64,000 bases of DNA, taken from positions 372,001 through 436,000 of the forward strand of contig JAHDYR010000064.1 in assembly GCA_019828565.1 (NCBI GenBank). Reading direction: 5' to 3'. Positions 17,381 to 27,395 of this stretch are shown here, one piece after another; position 1 is the stretch's first letter, and every line of letters begins with the position of its first letter. The position numbers and the translations under genes were made by a program. Under the pieces are notes generated by a model, which saw nothing but the letters and a program-made list of their open reading frames with translations, made no database searches and was not told where the DNA came from. This stretch comes from Carpediemonas membranifera. Lineage: Eukaryota > Fornicata.

Positions 17381-17816
17381 ATGAACTCATCAGTGCTCAC
17401 CAGGGAAGATGAATCCAACGCTGAGGTCACCAGGGCCGATCAGGAGAAGATCAACCTTTTCAGCCGTTTGAATACCCGTCTTTCTGGCCTGAAGGAGCGT
17501 TCCGAGCGCCTGGAGGCCGATATTGACAGTATTGAGCAGTCTGAGATGGTTGTTGAGGAAATGATGTTCGTAGCTGCCCCCGCGTTGCTGTTTACTCAGG
17601 GTTATGGATCAGGATCACGTGCTCCTCAACGTCGGTACCGCGCTCGTCATGGCCGATGAGGATGTCGCCTCGACGTACGTCAGCACCGAGAAGGACTCCC
17701 TCAAGGCCAAGCACGCCGAGGTTGTCGCCGAAATCAACAAGGCAGAGGGCGAGATGTCTGCGTTGAAGCAGGAGCTGTACGGCAAGTTCGGGTCGAGCAT
17801 CAACCTCGACCCCTAA
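17381..17816 (+). CDS. PFDN4: prefoldin subunit 4
   Basis: Exons 17381-17565 and 17600-17816 join across a 34-nt intron (GTTCGT...TTTACTCAG) to give 133 residues, the usual family length. The start of the first coiled coil is RADQEKINLFSRLNTRL. The beta-hairpin region (DHVLLNVGTALVMADED) and the C-terminal motif LYGKFGSSINLDP match PFDN4 (human: LYAKFGSNINLE). Prefoldin passes nascent actin and tubulin to the CCT chaperonin. Without splicing the frame ends early in an unrelated tail, which supports the intron. TGTAAA follows the stop. Confidence 0.92.
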
Positions 17817-17911
17817 GCGGCGTGTGTGTAAATAGCTATTCTTATCGGTCTGGAGTGGCGCTAGACTCCACCTCGGCCGCGTTCGTTGGTTCGTCGACTG
17901 CTGATTAATGA

Positions 17912-20900
17912 ATGATCGCGCTGACACAACTCGACGCAGCGGTGACATACTACATCATGTGGGCATGTCGGAGGCATCTCACGCCCTCAGGAGGGAGGCG
18001 AAGAACACCTGAGTCGAAGCACAGTTTTAGGATCGTGCCCGCGCAACCGGATGAGTCTTGGCTCCTTATCGTTCGTAATCCTTCATTACTCTCATATAGG
18101 ACAGAAAAAATCCGACTTCTGTTGCAGAACGACTCTCTTGTGGGCTACACGATGCTGCAGTACATGGAGCAGCCCACCCGCCTGCTCAGCGAGGACGAGG
18201 AGGTGGTTACGGAACGCAGGAGGAGTCCTGATGAAATATCAGCGATAATATCGACCTACCATGGCGCGATGATCGAGCTGATGAAGAAGCTGTGCTCCAA
18301 TGACCCTTCCCGGGTAGAAAGCCTCGCTCGGGGGCAGCTGTACGTCGACCACGTGTGCCAGCCCATTTTTCATGACCCTCTGCGCATCCACAAGTATATC
18401 CGCGGCATGGTCGTGCTGTATGCGTTCGAGCAGTGCACGCTTAAGACAGCCAGCGTCACCGTCGCCGATCTCATGGAGGCCAAGCTTGCAGCCGTGGAGA
18501 TCGCCAAGCTGTCCGAGAAGGAGGCCGAGGACCTCGTTGTCGACATCGTGAACTCGCTTGTCATTGTCGGCCAACTGCTGGACAGCCGCGAGTACGTCCT
18601 GGCCGGCCTCGGGGTGATCCACTACCTCCCGCCCAAGCCGTACGACTCCCAGCAGCTGCTGATGACGCTGTGCATGAAGCGGGATGAGCTGGGGGCCGCG
18701 GGGCTGCCTGGCCTGTTCAACGGGCTCCTCGTCGACCTCGCGACCACCCAGACCGCCCTGCCGCTGGAGTACATCTTCGCCATCATCCGGGCAAGTATGC
18801 TGGCCCACACGCTGGTCAAGCAGCCCAAGCACGAGCTCCCGGGCTGGGTGACGTTCTTCTCGTCGTTTGTTGCCGATGCCCCCCTGCTGCTCCGGACACT
18901 CTCAGCCCGCGCATCGCAGCTCGCAGTCCACCCCAACGCCCAGGCGATGGTCAGGGACATCCTCGTTATGCTGCTGTCGACCGCTGGGATCCCTTGGCTT
19001 CCCCGGTCGCCGCACGCCCTCGCCCTCCTCGTGGGACACCCATACACGGCGCGCCACGTCATTCGGATCATCACGGAGGACCCCGCTCTCATCGCTAGCT
19101 GGCCCGACCTGGCCATCGCCCTGTTGGAGACGGGCATCCTCGTCGGGGCCGATGCATACGAGATGATCGCCCCCTCCGCCGACGCCATCCTGCATGCCCT
19201 GCTGCAGACGTTCTCCGACACCACCGCGGCCCCGTGCACGCTGCCCCTGCTCCGGGGGCTCCCCCAGACCACCCCACGCCCAGAACACGTCCCGACGCTG
19301 GCTGGGCTGTACGGCGCCGTCATCACGCGACACACACAACCCGCGGTCGCCTTCCTCGCACAGTCGGTGCTCGCGTCGCTGTCCCCGGTGGGTCGCCGCG
19401 AGGTGGGCCCGCTGGTGTGGCTGCTCGGCTTCCTCACGAGCTCGCCCCTCGAGACCCTTCCCTTTCCCACACTCAGACACGAGAAAGGGATGCTGTTCGC
19501 CGCCGTCTCGGCCAAACCAGCCCGCGCTATGCTCGTCGTGGCCTCCTTCGCCGTGACCCTCACCCCCCAGTCGGGCCCGGACGTCATCGTGCCCGTGTGT
19601 CAGGCAATGACCGCCCTGGCCGAGGCCGTCGACCCCCCGACCGCGGAAGTGCTGATGAACATGCCCCAGCTGCTGAGGGCCGCGCAGACGATGCTGGACT
19701 TGACCAGGATGCAGAACCTCACACGCGACACAAAGGAGGTGGTCGTCCCGTTCCTAGCAGCGTGGCTACCGATGCTGCTGACGTTCCCGGTGGTTGGTGT
19801 GGACTTGGCGACCATACATGTGACCAAACTCGTCAAGACGTTTGCCGGCATTACCATGTCACAGCGCACCCGCCAGGATCTGGGGATGCATCCGGTGATT
19901 GCGGACACGTCCGTCGTCGCTGCCCGGGACCTGAAGCGAGTGATCGATGACGGTGCGAGACAGGCTGTGTTCGCCGCCCAGGAAGACGACGATGACGACG
20001 ATGATCTCTTCATCAGCGCTCACGAGCTCGAGGCAAAGCGGGCACCCGACCCCATTGCGGCCATGCTCGGCTCTGTTAGCGACACCGAGGACGACGACGT
20101 CGACATGAACAGCAGCATCGAGTCGACCCAGTCGGTGGCGTCCACGGCGTACGGCGACGACGACGGCATTGCGGCCCTCACCGCGGTCCGCTCCACCGTC
20201 GACACGACCCACCGCCCCGTGCTCGCACGCCCCGCCCCGATGACGGCACCCAGGCCCAAGCTGCCCCGCCGGGCCGAGCTGATCGCCCAAGCGGAGATAT
20301 CGTTCCGGGCCGCGATCCTCGAGCACGATCCCATGGACCCCAATGTGATTGGGACGCTGGCGGCCCGGGTAACAGAGCTGGACAAGGTCTACAAGGACGT
20401 GGAGATGTATAGAGACCACATGCTGAGCTGTGTCATCATTGAGACGGTCACGGTGATACAGGAGGATATCAAGAACCTGGAGCGGGATGCGGATGTCCGG
20501 AAACGGGCGACACAACTCCGGGGCTCTTTCGGCAGCAAGACCAAGGTGCGGCAGCCGGACGGGCGGGACCTCCAGGAGTTCGAGGTCTGGCCCGAGGACG
20601 TCAACGTCGACCTGACAACGTTCAGTAGAGACGACCTCGTCCTGCTCGAGCTGGCCGAGTTTGACCAGACAAAGTCGATCATGCGCACACAGAAGTCGAT
20701 GCTGAGACTGGCCGCAGTCAACACACCACCCAAGCCGCCGCAGATGCTGATCTGCGTGGTGACCGACACGATCCCGGCCAGCGCCAGGAAGGAGTACCCC
20801 TGTTCGGCCATGCGGCTCCTGGCGAACGCCAAGCGGTTCGAGAAGTGCACAAAGAGCTCACGGAAGCAGGAAGTCCGGCTGCACCGCCTCAGCAGCGCCA

Positions 20901-23080
20901 GCTCAGCGCAGCGGGAGGTCACGGCGCTGTACCTGGCCCGTCTGCTGCCGGACGACTGGATGAACGCGCTGCTGCAGGGTAAGAACGCCGCGAAGGACGT
21001 GCCGCGGTCAATAGAGGGTCTCCCGAGCGATATAGTGACCACCACGGCGTTCAACAAGGTGCAGCGGCAGAGCATCGAGGACGTGGTCTCGCCTACCCGC
21101 GCCATCACAGCCATCCAGGGCCCGCCAGGCACGGGCAAGACGCACGTCGTCGTCGGGGCGATCCTCACCGCGCATGCGGTCCGGAACCGGCGGAACAGTG
21201 GCCTCGTGGCGACTTCCCGGCCGAAGATCATGGTCTGCGCCCCCAGCAACGCCGCCGTGGACGAGATCACTCGCCGTATGCTGCAGCACAACTACGCGCG
21301 GCAGTCCCGCCTGGTCCTAGTTCGGGTCGGCGTCTACGATGCCATCTCGGAGGACGTGCGGCACTGCCACAGCACCAGGGTCGGGTCCGTCATCAGCGCA
21401 CTCACCAGGATCGAGGGAAAGATAGAGGAGTTCGAGGCCCGCGTCGCCGCCGGCTACACTACCACGACGGCCGACCGGAAGATGTTAGAGGCCGAGAAGG
21501 ACGAGTGGCGCGAGACATATGAACATTCTCCGGTCAGTCCGAAGCCCCCGGCGAACGAGGCGGACCAGAAGAGGGCTCTTCTGGCCAGGGCTGACATAAT
21601 CTGCACGACCTTATCCTGCGCGGGCCGATCGATCATCACGAACGGCCTGGCGAACCAGCTCGTGACCCATATCTTCATTGACGAGGCGGGGCAGGCCACT
21701 GAGCCGTCGACGCTGATCCCGCTGACGGCGCTGCAGAACATCACGAAGGAGGCCTCGCGTCCCCGGATCGTGATGCTCGGCGACCCGGCCCAGTTGCCGC
21801 CGACCGTGAAGAACCGCAAGGCGAAGGCGTGCCACTACGACACCTCCTTCCTCCAGCGTCTGTTCACGTACACGCCCGGGATGCGGATGCTGACGACCCA
21901 GTACAGGATGCTTCCTGCGATCAGCAAGGCGCCCAACGCACTGTTCTACGGCAACCGGCTGCAGGACGACCCCTCCGTCTACACCAGACTGGGTAAGCTC
22001 AGCTGGCCCCACGACATGGCGCGGTTGTTCGGGCCCTACACGTTCATCGACCTGCCGGACACCCAGGAGGCCCGCGACCCTGTCAGTGGGTCTTACTCGA
22101 ACCGGCGGGAGGCTGAGGTTGTCGCCACGATAGCCGGCACACTCATTGAGAAGTGCGGCCCACTCCGGACAAGGCTCCAACGCAGTTTACAGCAGTTCGC
22201 CATGACGGGCGAGGAGAAGAAGGAGGGGAAGTTCTCGGCGTCCGACATCGGCATCATCACGCCTTACAACAGACAGAAGGACCTCATCCGCGGCGTCCTC
22301 CGCGAGGGCAGTCCCAATTGGGCTCATTTCTGTGAGATCGGGACGGTCGACTCATTCCAGGGCCGTGAGAAGGAGATCATCATCCTCTCCCTCGTCAGGT
22401 CCGGTCAGGGTGAGTCGTCCCGGATCGGCTTCCTCGGCGACAACAGGCGGATCAACGTCAGCCTGACCAGGGCCCGGCGGAGTCTCATCATTGTCGGAAA
22501 CGCCGAGAATCTGCTGAAGGCGAACACAGTCTGGCGGACCCTGGTCGAGGACGCCAAGGACCGGGGCGCTCTCTTCACCATCCACCCGGCCCGGCCGACG
22601 CACAAGGTCCCGAACAACCTGCCTAAGTACGTCTTCCGGCTGGACTGCATGCTCAGCGGTAAGATCACGAACAAGGAGTACGGTTTATTGCGGGCTGTGG
22701 AGACGACGAAGGACCAGACGCGGCGTCGGGACCGGATACGGGAACTCGTGGAGCTGAAGAAGGCCAACCGGCACACGCGGAGCGATGTTGAGGAGCACGC
22801 CAAGCTCTCGAAGGAGGAGATGCAGCGCCACCTCTTGCTCAAGCCGTTCCAGGGCAACTACGCCGTCGCCGGGGGAAAGCCGATCGCGGACGCCAGCGTC
22901 AACACGGAGGTGCCCACGCTCGACCAGACCTTGGAGCAGCAGGAGTCGGAGCCGGTGATGAACGCGACTGCCCCGATGAGTGACGACGACGACGACGATG
23001 ACAGCCCGGTTGACCCCCGGCTGGTGTTGATGGACCGGCAGAGTAGCGGGTATGTGCGGACCTTCGATCCCAAGTTGTAA
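17912..23080 (+). CDS. Sen1/senataxin-like superfamily 1 helicase
   Basis: This 1722-residue protein has a long helical N-terminal region (to about residue 700), as in Sen1. Acidic linkers follow, including a run of Asp near residues 690-700, and then a C-terminal helicase. Walker A is GPPGTGKT (about residue 1070) and motif II is DEAG (about 1257). Motif III is MLGDPAQLPPTV, motif IV TQYRMLP, motif V VDSFQGREKE and motif VI NVSLTRAR. Sen1 and senataxin unwind RNA-DNA hybrids and help terminate transcription in the nucleus. Upf1-like relatives share the motifs, but the large N terminus and lack of a CH zinc domain favour Sen1. The stop lies in TTGTAAAG. Confidence 0.9.
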   Translation: MIALTQLDAAVTYYIMWACRRHLTPSGGRRRTPESKHSFRIVPAQPDESWLLIVRNPSLLSYRTEKIRLLLQNDSLVGYTMLQYMEQPTRLLSEDEEVVTERRRSPDEISAIISTYHGAMIELMKKLCSNDPSRVESLARGQLYVDHVCQPIFHDPLRIHKYIRGMVVLYAFEQCTLKTASVTVADLMEAKLAAVEIAKLSEKEAEDLVVDIVNSLVIVGQLLDSREYVLAGLGVIHYLPPKPYDSQQLLMTLCMKRDELGAAGLPGLFNGLLVDLATTQTALPLEYIFAIIRASMLAHTLVKQPKHELPGWVTFFSSFVADAPLLLRTLSARASQLAVHPNAQAMVRDILVMLLSTAGIPWLPRSPHALALLVGHPYTARHVIRIITEDPALIASWPDLAIALLETGILVGADAYEMIAPSADAILHALLQTFSDTTAAPCTLPLLRGLPQTTPRPEHVPTLAGLYGAVITRHTQPAVAFLAQSVLASLSPVGRREVGPLVWLLGFLTSSPLETLPFPTLRHEKGMLFAAVSAKPARAMLVVASFAVTLTPQSGPDVIVPVCQAMTALAEAVDPPTAEVLMNMPQLLRAAQTMLDLTRMQNLTRDTKEVVVPFLAAWLPMLLTFPVVGVDLATIHVTKLVKTFAGITMSQRTRQDLGMHPVIADTSVVAARDLKRVIDDGARQAVFAAQEDDDDDDDLFISAHELEAKRAPDPIAAMLGSVSDTEDDDVDMNSSIESTQSVASTAYGDDDGIAALTAVRSTVDTTHRPVLARPAPMTAPRPKLPRRAELIAQAEISFRAAILEHDPMDPNVIGTLAARVTELDKVYKDVEMYRDHMLSCVIIETVTVIQEDIKNLERDADVRKRATQLRGSFGSKTKVRQPDGRDLQEFEVWPEDVNVDLTTFSRDDLVLLELAEFDQTKSIMRTQKSMLRLAAVNTPPKPPQMLICVVTDTIPASARKEYPCSAMRLLANAKRFEKCTKSSRKQEVRLHRLSSASSAQREVTALYLARLLPDDWMNALLQGKNAAKDVPRSIEGLPSDIVTTTAFNKVQRQSIEDVVSPTRAITAIQGPPGTGKTHVVVGAILTAHAVRNRRNSGLVATSRPKIMVCAPSNAAVDEITRRMLQHNYARQSRLVLVRVGVYDAISEDVRHCHSTRVGSVISALTRIEGKIEEFEARVAAGYTTTTADRKMLEAEKDEWRETYEHSPVSPKPPANEADQKRALLARADIICTTLSCAGRSIITNGLANQLVTHIFIDEAGQATEPSTLIPLTALQNITKEASRPRIVMLGDPAQLPPTVKNRKAKACHYDTSFLQRLFTYTPGMRMLTTQYRMLPAISKAPNALFYGNRLQDDPSVYTRLGKLSWPHDMARLFGPYTFIDLPDTQEARDPVSGSYSNRREAEVVATIAGTLIEKCGPLRTRLQRSLQQFAMTGEEKKEGKFSASDIGIITPYNRQKDLIRGVLREGSPNWAHFCEIGTVDSFQGREKEIIILSLVRSGQGESSRIGFLGDNRRINVSLTRARRSLIIVGNAENLLKANTVWRTLVEDAKDRGALFTIHPARPTHKVPNNLPKYVFRLDCMLSGKITNKEYGLLRAVETTKDQTRRRDRIRELVELKKANRHTRSDVEEHAKLSKEEMQRHLLLKPFQGNYAVAGGKPIADASVNTEVPTLDQTLEQQESEPVMNATAPMSDDDDDDDSPVDPRLVLMDRQSSGYVRTFDPKL

Positions 23081-23307
23081 AGCAGCATCTCTTTGACGCG
23101 GGTGTCGCCCGTGCTTGGCCAGCCGGTGGATGTGGAAAGTCACCGAGTCAGGTTTTATTGGGGAGGGCATCACGGGCCTGCTGCCGCTGTCATGAGCTGT
23201 CAGCGCGAATCTTGCGCCAGTGTGCAATGATAGGGTCATTTCTCGAGATCGCAGTTATTCCCGCAAGACGACCTGAGAATCTTCAGCCCCGTGACCAATT
23301 CCACAGA

Positions 23308-24003
23308 ATGAGCGGCGTATATCCTGACACAGTCCATACAAGGGAGGAGCACAGGCTTGATGCCTGTGCACGTCGCTTATACATGGAGGGCTTTGGGATT
23401 GGCGAAATCTCTCAGATTTTGAAGGTGCCGGCGCGAGAGTTCAGATCGTACATTGATAAGCCATCCAAGACAGAGAGAAAGACACCTCGAGCTCCCTCAG
23501 CACAGTTTAACATCCACGAACACATGGCTGGTTTTGTCGACGAGCACGGACAACCCGTGTCCGAGCTTGAACCGGGCATGGAGGTCACAGAGCTGCTGTC
23601 AGACTCCCTCGTGTCCATCAGCGAGGGGTCTGTCTTCTCAGCGTCATCCTACACATGTGCCGACACCCTCGAGGTGTCCCCCGTCCCCCACACCACGGCC
23701 ATCACCAGCGACTCTGTGATGGACTCGTATCCCGACTCCCTCAGCACCGAGAGCACCGTGTCGGGGGCCAATTCTCTCATCACAGAGTACGCCTCGGACG
23801 CGGAGACTGATAGGTCGACCTGCTCGTGGGGCAGTGACCTGGCACCAACGGCGGCGTCGAATGTGTCGTGCAAGTCCGGCATGGTTGACACAAGCATGCA
23901 AACGGCCCCGACGTCTGCCGGGCACGTAGAGTGCGACCTCCTGGCGCCTGTGCGGCAGACAGGCCGTCTACTCCTGCGGATAGTGAACATGCTGACCTTC
24001 TAG
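23308..24003 (+). CDS. protein with helix-turn-helix-like segment, unknown
   Basis: From the ATG at 23308 (MSGVYPDTV) the protein is 231 residues; ATG 23227 would add 27. An early segment, RRLYMEGFGIGEISQIL followed by KVPAREFRSYI, has the spacing of a helix-turn-helix of the kind seen in resolvases and sigma-like factors. The remainder is Ser/Thr-rich and looks disordered. It ends in a hydrophobic stretch (GRLLLRIVNMLTF). DNA binding is possible but rests on the pattern alone. Confidence 0.5.
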   Translation: MSGVYPDTVHTREEHRLDACARRLYMEGFGIGEISQILKVPAREFRSYIDKPSKTERKTPRAPSAQFNIHEHMAGFVDEHGQPVSELEPGMEVTELLSDSLVSISEGSVFSASSYTCADTLEVSPVPHTTAITSDSVMDSYPDSLSTESTVSGANSLITEYASDAETDRSTCSWGSDLAPTAASNVSCKSGMVDTSMQTAPTSAGHVECDLLAPVRQTGRLLLRIVNMLTF

Positions 24004-24201
24004 CCCCGTGCTAGCCGGCAGCGAACACGAGTGCAGCCTTATCTTATTGTACGATCACACGTTAAAACACATGTGGCATGGTATTGATCCGCCTGCTATC
24101 AGCAGGCCTCGTCTACCAGTCTGTGATGTGGCGTCTGTCTCGCGGCCATCGAATCAATCTCGGGTTGTCACTCACAAAGGTGCACGCCACACCATCTGAC
24201 A

Positions 24202-24774
24202 ATGCCGACTGCTCTTGTTATCTTCCCTGGTACCGGTTTCGAGGAAATTGAGGCCCTCACTCCCATTGATGTGCTCGCACGATGCGGCGTGAAGATGACC
24301 ACGGCCTCCCCGTACGAGGACGCCGAGGATAACGCCGAAGTCCACGTCGAGGGCGCCCACAACGTCGAAATGGTGGTTGAAAACCTTACAAAGCATATGA
24401 AGACTACTTTTGATGCCGTGATCCTCCCCGGCGGCATGCCTGGTGCCGAGATGCTGGGCCGGGACCCCCTCGTCGAGGAGCTCGTCATGGCCCACCACAA
24501 GGCCGGGAAGCTCGTATGCGGCATCTGCGCCGCTCCTGGTATGGCTCTGGCGAAGTGGGGTGTCCTTGATGGCAAGACCGCGACCTGCTACCCTGGCTTC
24601 GAGAAGCACTTCCCCAAGACTGTCCACCACGTCAACGAGCCCGCCGTGATGGACGGAAACGTCATCACTGCCCGCGGACCCGGCGCTGCATTCCAGTTCG
24701 CCCATAAGATTGCCCAGCAGCTTGTTGGCGAGAAGAAGGCGAACGAAGTCGGCAAGGGCATGCTCTTCCAATAA
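24202..24774 (+). CDS. DJ-1/PfpI family protein (PARK7-like)
   Basis: The 190-residue protein matches DJ-1 in length (human 189) and order. The N-terminal strand is ALVIFPGTGFEEIEAL, with the conserved Glu near residue 15-16. The oxidation-sensitive Cys sits in CGICAAPGMAL near residue 110, and ends with the ITARGPGAAFQFA motif. DJ-1 proteins are cytosolic redox-responsive proteins, variously reported as glyoxalase or deglycase and chaperone. In an anaerobic protist an antioxidant role is plausible but inferred. ATG 24202 is the family start, and TGTAAAA lies about 10 nt after the stop. Confidence 0.93.
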   Translation: MPTALVIFPGTGFEEIEALTPIDVLARCGVKMTTASPYEDAEDNAEVHVEGAHNVEMVVENLTKHMKTTFDAVILPGGMPGAEMLGRDPLVEELVMAHHKAGKLVCGICAAPGMALAKWGVLDGKTATCYPGFEKHFPKTVHHVNEPAVMDGNVITARGPGAAFQFAHKIAQQLVGEKKANEVGKGMLFQ

Positions 24775-24952
24775 GCTCAACTGTAAAATGGAAATGACAG
24801 GGGTCCAAGGGCCTTGCATTGAGGTAGCGCACGCTCTAAGACTGATTGTCGCGACATTTCCTGTGGTTCCAGGCGATATACTTTACAGTAATTCGCCCCC
24901 GTAATTCAATTCAAAAACACGACAAGTCGACGTCGAAGCAAGCTTCTGTCGC

Positions 24953-27241
24953 ATGGAAACCTATCAAGACAAGCTTGCCCAGATTGAAGAGCGCACTGGC
25001 ATTCGTGCTACCTGGAATGTGCTCCCAAACAACAGAACCGAGGCCGCCAAATTGGTTGTGCCCCCCACTCTGATGTATGCGCCCCTTAAGCGCATTGCTA
25101 ACATGCCCCGCGTGAACTACTCTCCTGTTAACTGCTCTCGGTGCAACGCTGTTCTTAACCCCTACTGCCAGGTGGACTTTAAGTCCTCCCAGAAGCGCTT
25201 CGTCTGCCCTCTCTGCGGCGCCTACACCAACCTCCCCTCGAACTACGCAGGCATCACGGAGACCCATCTTCCTGCCGAGCTGGCCCAGACGAGCAACACC
25301 ATTGAGTATAACCTGAGCTTCACCAATGAGAAGCGCCAGCACCCCGTCTACCTCTTCGTGCTTGACCTGTGCCTCCCCGAGGACGAGTTCGAGTCTATGA
25401 AGGAGCGTGTGTCCAACGCCATCCTCGCCCTGCCCGAGGACGCTGTCATCGGCCTCGTGACGTTTGGGACAACGATCCAGGTCTACGAGCTCATGTATGA
25501 GTACTGTCCCCGCTACTTCGTGTTCCGCGGCCACGAGGACATCCAGACGAGCCAGCTCGAGAGCTATCTCGGACTCCGTAACCGCAACCGGCCCAACCCC
25601 GCGGCCCAAGGCTCCCTCGACCAGAGGTTCCTCCTCCCCATCGGTCAGTGCCTCGACTCACTCGCGCAGATCGTCGACGGGCTTGAACCCGACCCGTGGC
25701 CGGTGAAGCAGAAGGCCCGCCCTCTCCGCTGCACGGGCATCGCCATATCCGTCGCATCGTCCCTCCTCGGCGCCGTCAACCCCTCGTCGGCAGGTCGCAT
25801 CATCGTGCTCACGGGTGGCCCCGCCACCGTGGGACCCGGCATGATCGCCTCGACCGACAAGGGTGACAACTTGCGGTCCCACTCCAACATCGATAAGAAG
25901 GAGGCACTTGCCGCCCACGTCAAGCCCGCTATCAAGTTCTACACCGCCCTGGGCAAGCGGTGCCTCGACAAGGGCCACTGCGTCGACATCTTCGGTGCCT
26001 GTCTCGATCAGGTCGGGCTCCACGAGATGCGTCCCCTCGTTGACCTAACCGGCGGCCAGTTCGTCCAGTCGGAGTCCTTCTCCAACGTCCACTTCGTCGA
26101 CTCGTTTGAGGCGGTCATCAACTCGCTCTCGGGCGACAAGGACGCCCTCCTCGACCACGGCATGAACGGCATCGTCGAGATCGCCCTGTCTCCAGAGATC
26201 CGCGTCTCCGGCTGCCTTGGCCCCTGCGGCGCCCTCGGCACCTCTGGCCCCGTCGTCGGCGAGAACGAGACCGGCAAGGGCAAGACGGCGTCATGGAAGG
26301 TCTGCTCGATCGACTCCCTCACCACACTCGCCTTCGTCCTCGAGATCTGCGCCACCCCCAAGGACGGAGCCACGCCCCCCGGCCAGCAGAGGTATGTGCA
26401 GTTTAAGACCCGCTACCAGTCCCCCGCCGGCGACTACATCCTGCGCGTCACCACCATGGCGTACCGGTGGGCCGGCCGCGAGGGCGCCCGTGTGGTGTCT
26501 GCCGGCTTCGATCAGGAGGCAGCCATCGCTGCTGTGGCCCGCATCGCGTGCTGGAAGGCAGAGAGCATGCCGTCGGCCGATGTCTTGCGTTGGGTCGACC
26601 GGGCCGTGATCAAGCTGACTGCGCGCTTCTCCCAGTTCGAGAAGAATCGGCCCGAAACTGTCAAGATGCAGACGAACTTCATGCTGTTCCCACAGTTCGT
26701 GTTCCATCTCCGCCGCTCCCCCATCCTCAACGTCTTCGGCATGTCGCCCGACGAGACGGCGTACTACCGCCACCACATCATGCGTGCCGACGTGCGGTCC
26801 TCTGTGACAATGGTCCAGCCCGTGCTCATCGCATACAAGCCCGAGAACCCCGACGAGCCCGGACCCGTCGACCTCGACTCGCGGTCGGCCAACCCGCAGC
26901 ACGTGCTGCTTATGGACACGTTCCACCACGTCCTGGTGTGGCGCGGCGACAACGTCGTGCAGTGGGAGAAGCAGGGTCTCGCCGAGTCCAACGAGACCGT
27001 GTCCAAGCTCATCCAGTACCCCGTCGACGACGCCGAAGAGATCATCACCTCCCGCTTCCCGCGGCCCCGGTACACGCATTGCGACCAGGGCAAGAGCCAG
27101 GCTAGGTTCCTGCTGGCCAAGCTCAACCCCGCCAACACCTACACCAGCGGGTCCGGGGCGGCCGGCGAGGTCATGCTGACCGACGATGTGAACCTGCAGA
27201 AGTTCCTGGACCACCTAAAGAAGGTCTCCGTGTCTGAGTAA
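24953..27241 (+). CDS. SEC23: COPII coat GTPase-activating subunit Sec23
   Basis: At 762 residues it is the standard Sec23 length. It opens with the family start (ERTGIRATWNVLPNNRTEAAKLV). A zinc finger follows (CSRCNAVLNPYC...CPLCGAYTNLP, about residues 61-90). The trunk has VYLFVLDLC, then the beta-sandwich, helical and gelsolin-like C-terminal domains (YRHHIMRADVRSS, VLLMDTFHHVLVWRG). Sec23 activates Sar1 at ER exit sites and forms the inner COPII coat with Sec24. The Arg finger region is near the C-terminal part of the trunk but I did not pin it down. Stop and signal overlap: GAGTAATAAAC. Confidence 0.96.
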   Translation: METYQDKLAQIEERTGIRATWNVLPNNRTEAAKLVVPPTLMYAPLKRIANMPRVNYSPVNCSRCNAVLNPYCQVDFKSSQKRFVCPLCGAYTNLPSNYAGITETHLPAELAQTSNTIEYNLSFTNEKRQHPVYLFVLDLCLPEDEFESMKERVSNAILALPEDAVIGLVTFGTTIQVYELMYEYCPRYFVFRGHEDIQTSQLESYLGLRNRNRPNPAAQGSLDQRFLLPIGQCLDSLAQIVDGLEPDPWPVKQKARPLRCTGIAISVASSLLGAVNPSSAGRIIVLTGGPATVGPGMIASTDKGDNLRSHSNIDKKEALAAHVKPAIKFYTALGKRCLDKGHCVDIFGACLDQVGLHEMRPLVDLTGGQFVQSESFSNVHFVDSFEAVINSLSGDKDALLDHGMNGIVEIALSPEIRVSGCLGPCGALGTSGPVVGENETGKGKTASWKVCSIDSLTTLAFVLEICATPKDGATPPGQQRYVQFKTRYQSPAGDYILRVTTMAYRWAGREGARVVSAGFDQEAAIAAVARIACWKAESMPSADVLRWVDRAVIKLTARFSQFEKNRPETVKMQTNFMLFPQFVFHLRRSPILNVFGMSPDETAYYRHHIMRADVRSSVTMVQPVLIAYKPENPDEPGPVDLDSRSANPQHVLLMDTFHHVLVWRGDNVVQWEKQGLAESNETVSKLIQYPVDDAEEIITSRFPRPRYTHCDQGKSQARFLLAKLNPANTYTSGSGAAGEVMLTDDVNLQKFLDHLKKVSVSE

Positions 27242-27395
27242 TAAACAAAGGAGATGGCCGGGGATGAGGGGGTGCTGGTGAGTGCCGTGGCAGTGCTAGT
27301 AGGCCGCCTAGTCCCCTTGGTTGGCGGCCGCGCTGTAGATATTTCCGGAGTTGAGATCGGGTCATCTGCATCCACCTGAACACCACCGTCGCAGC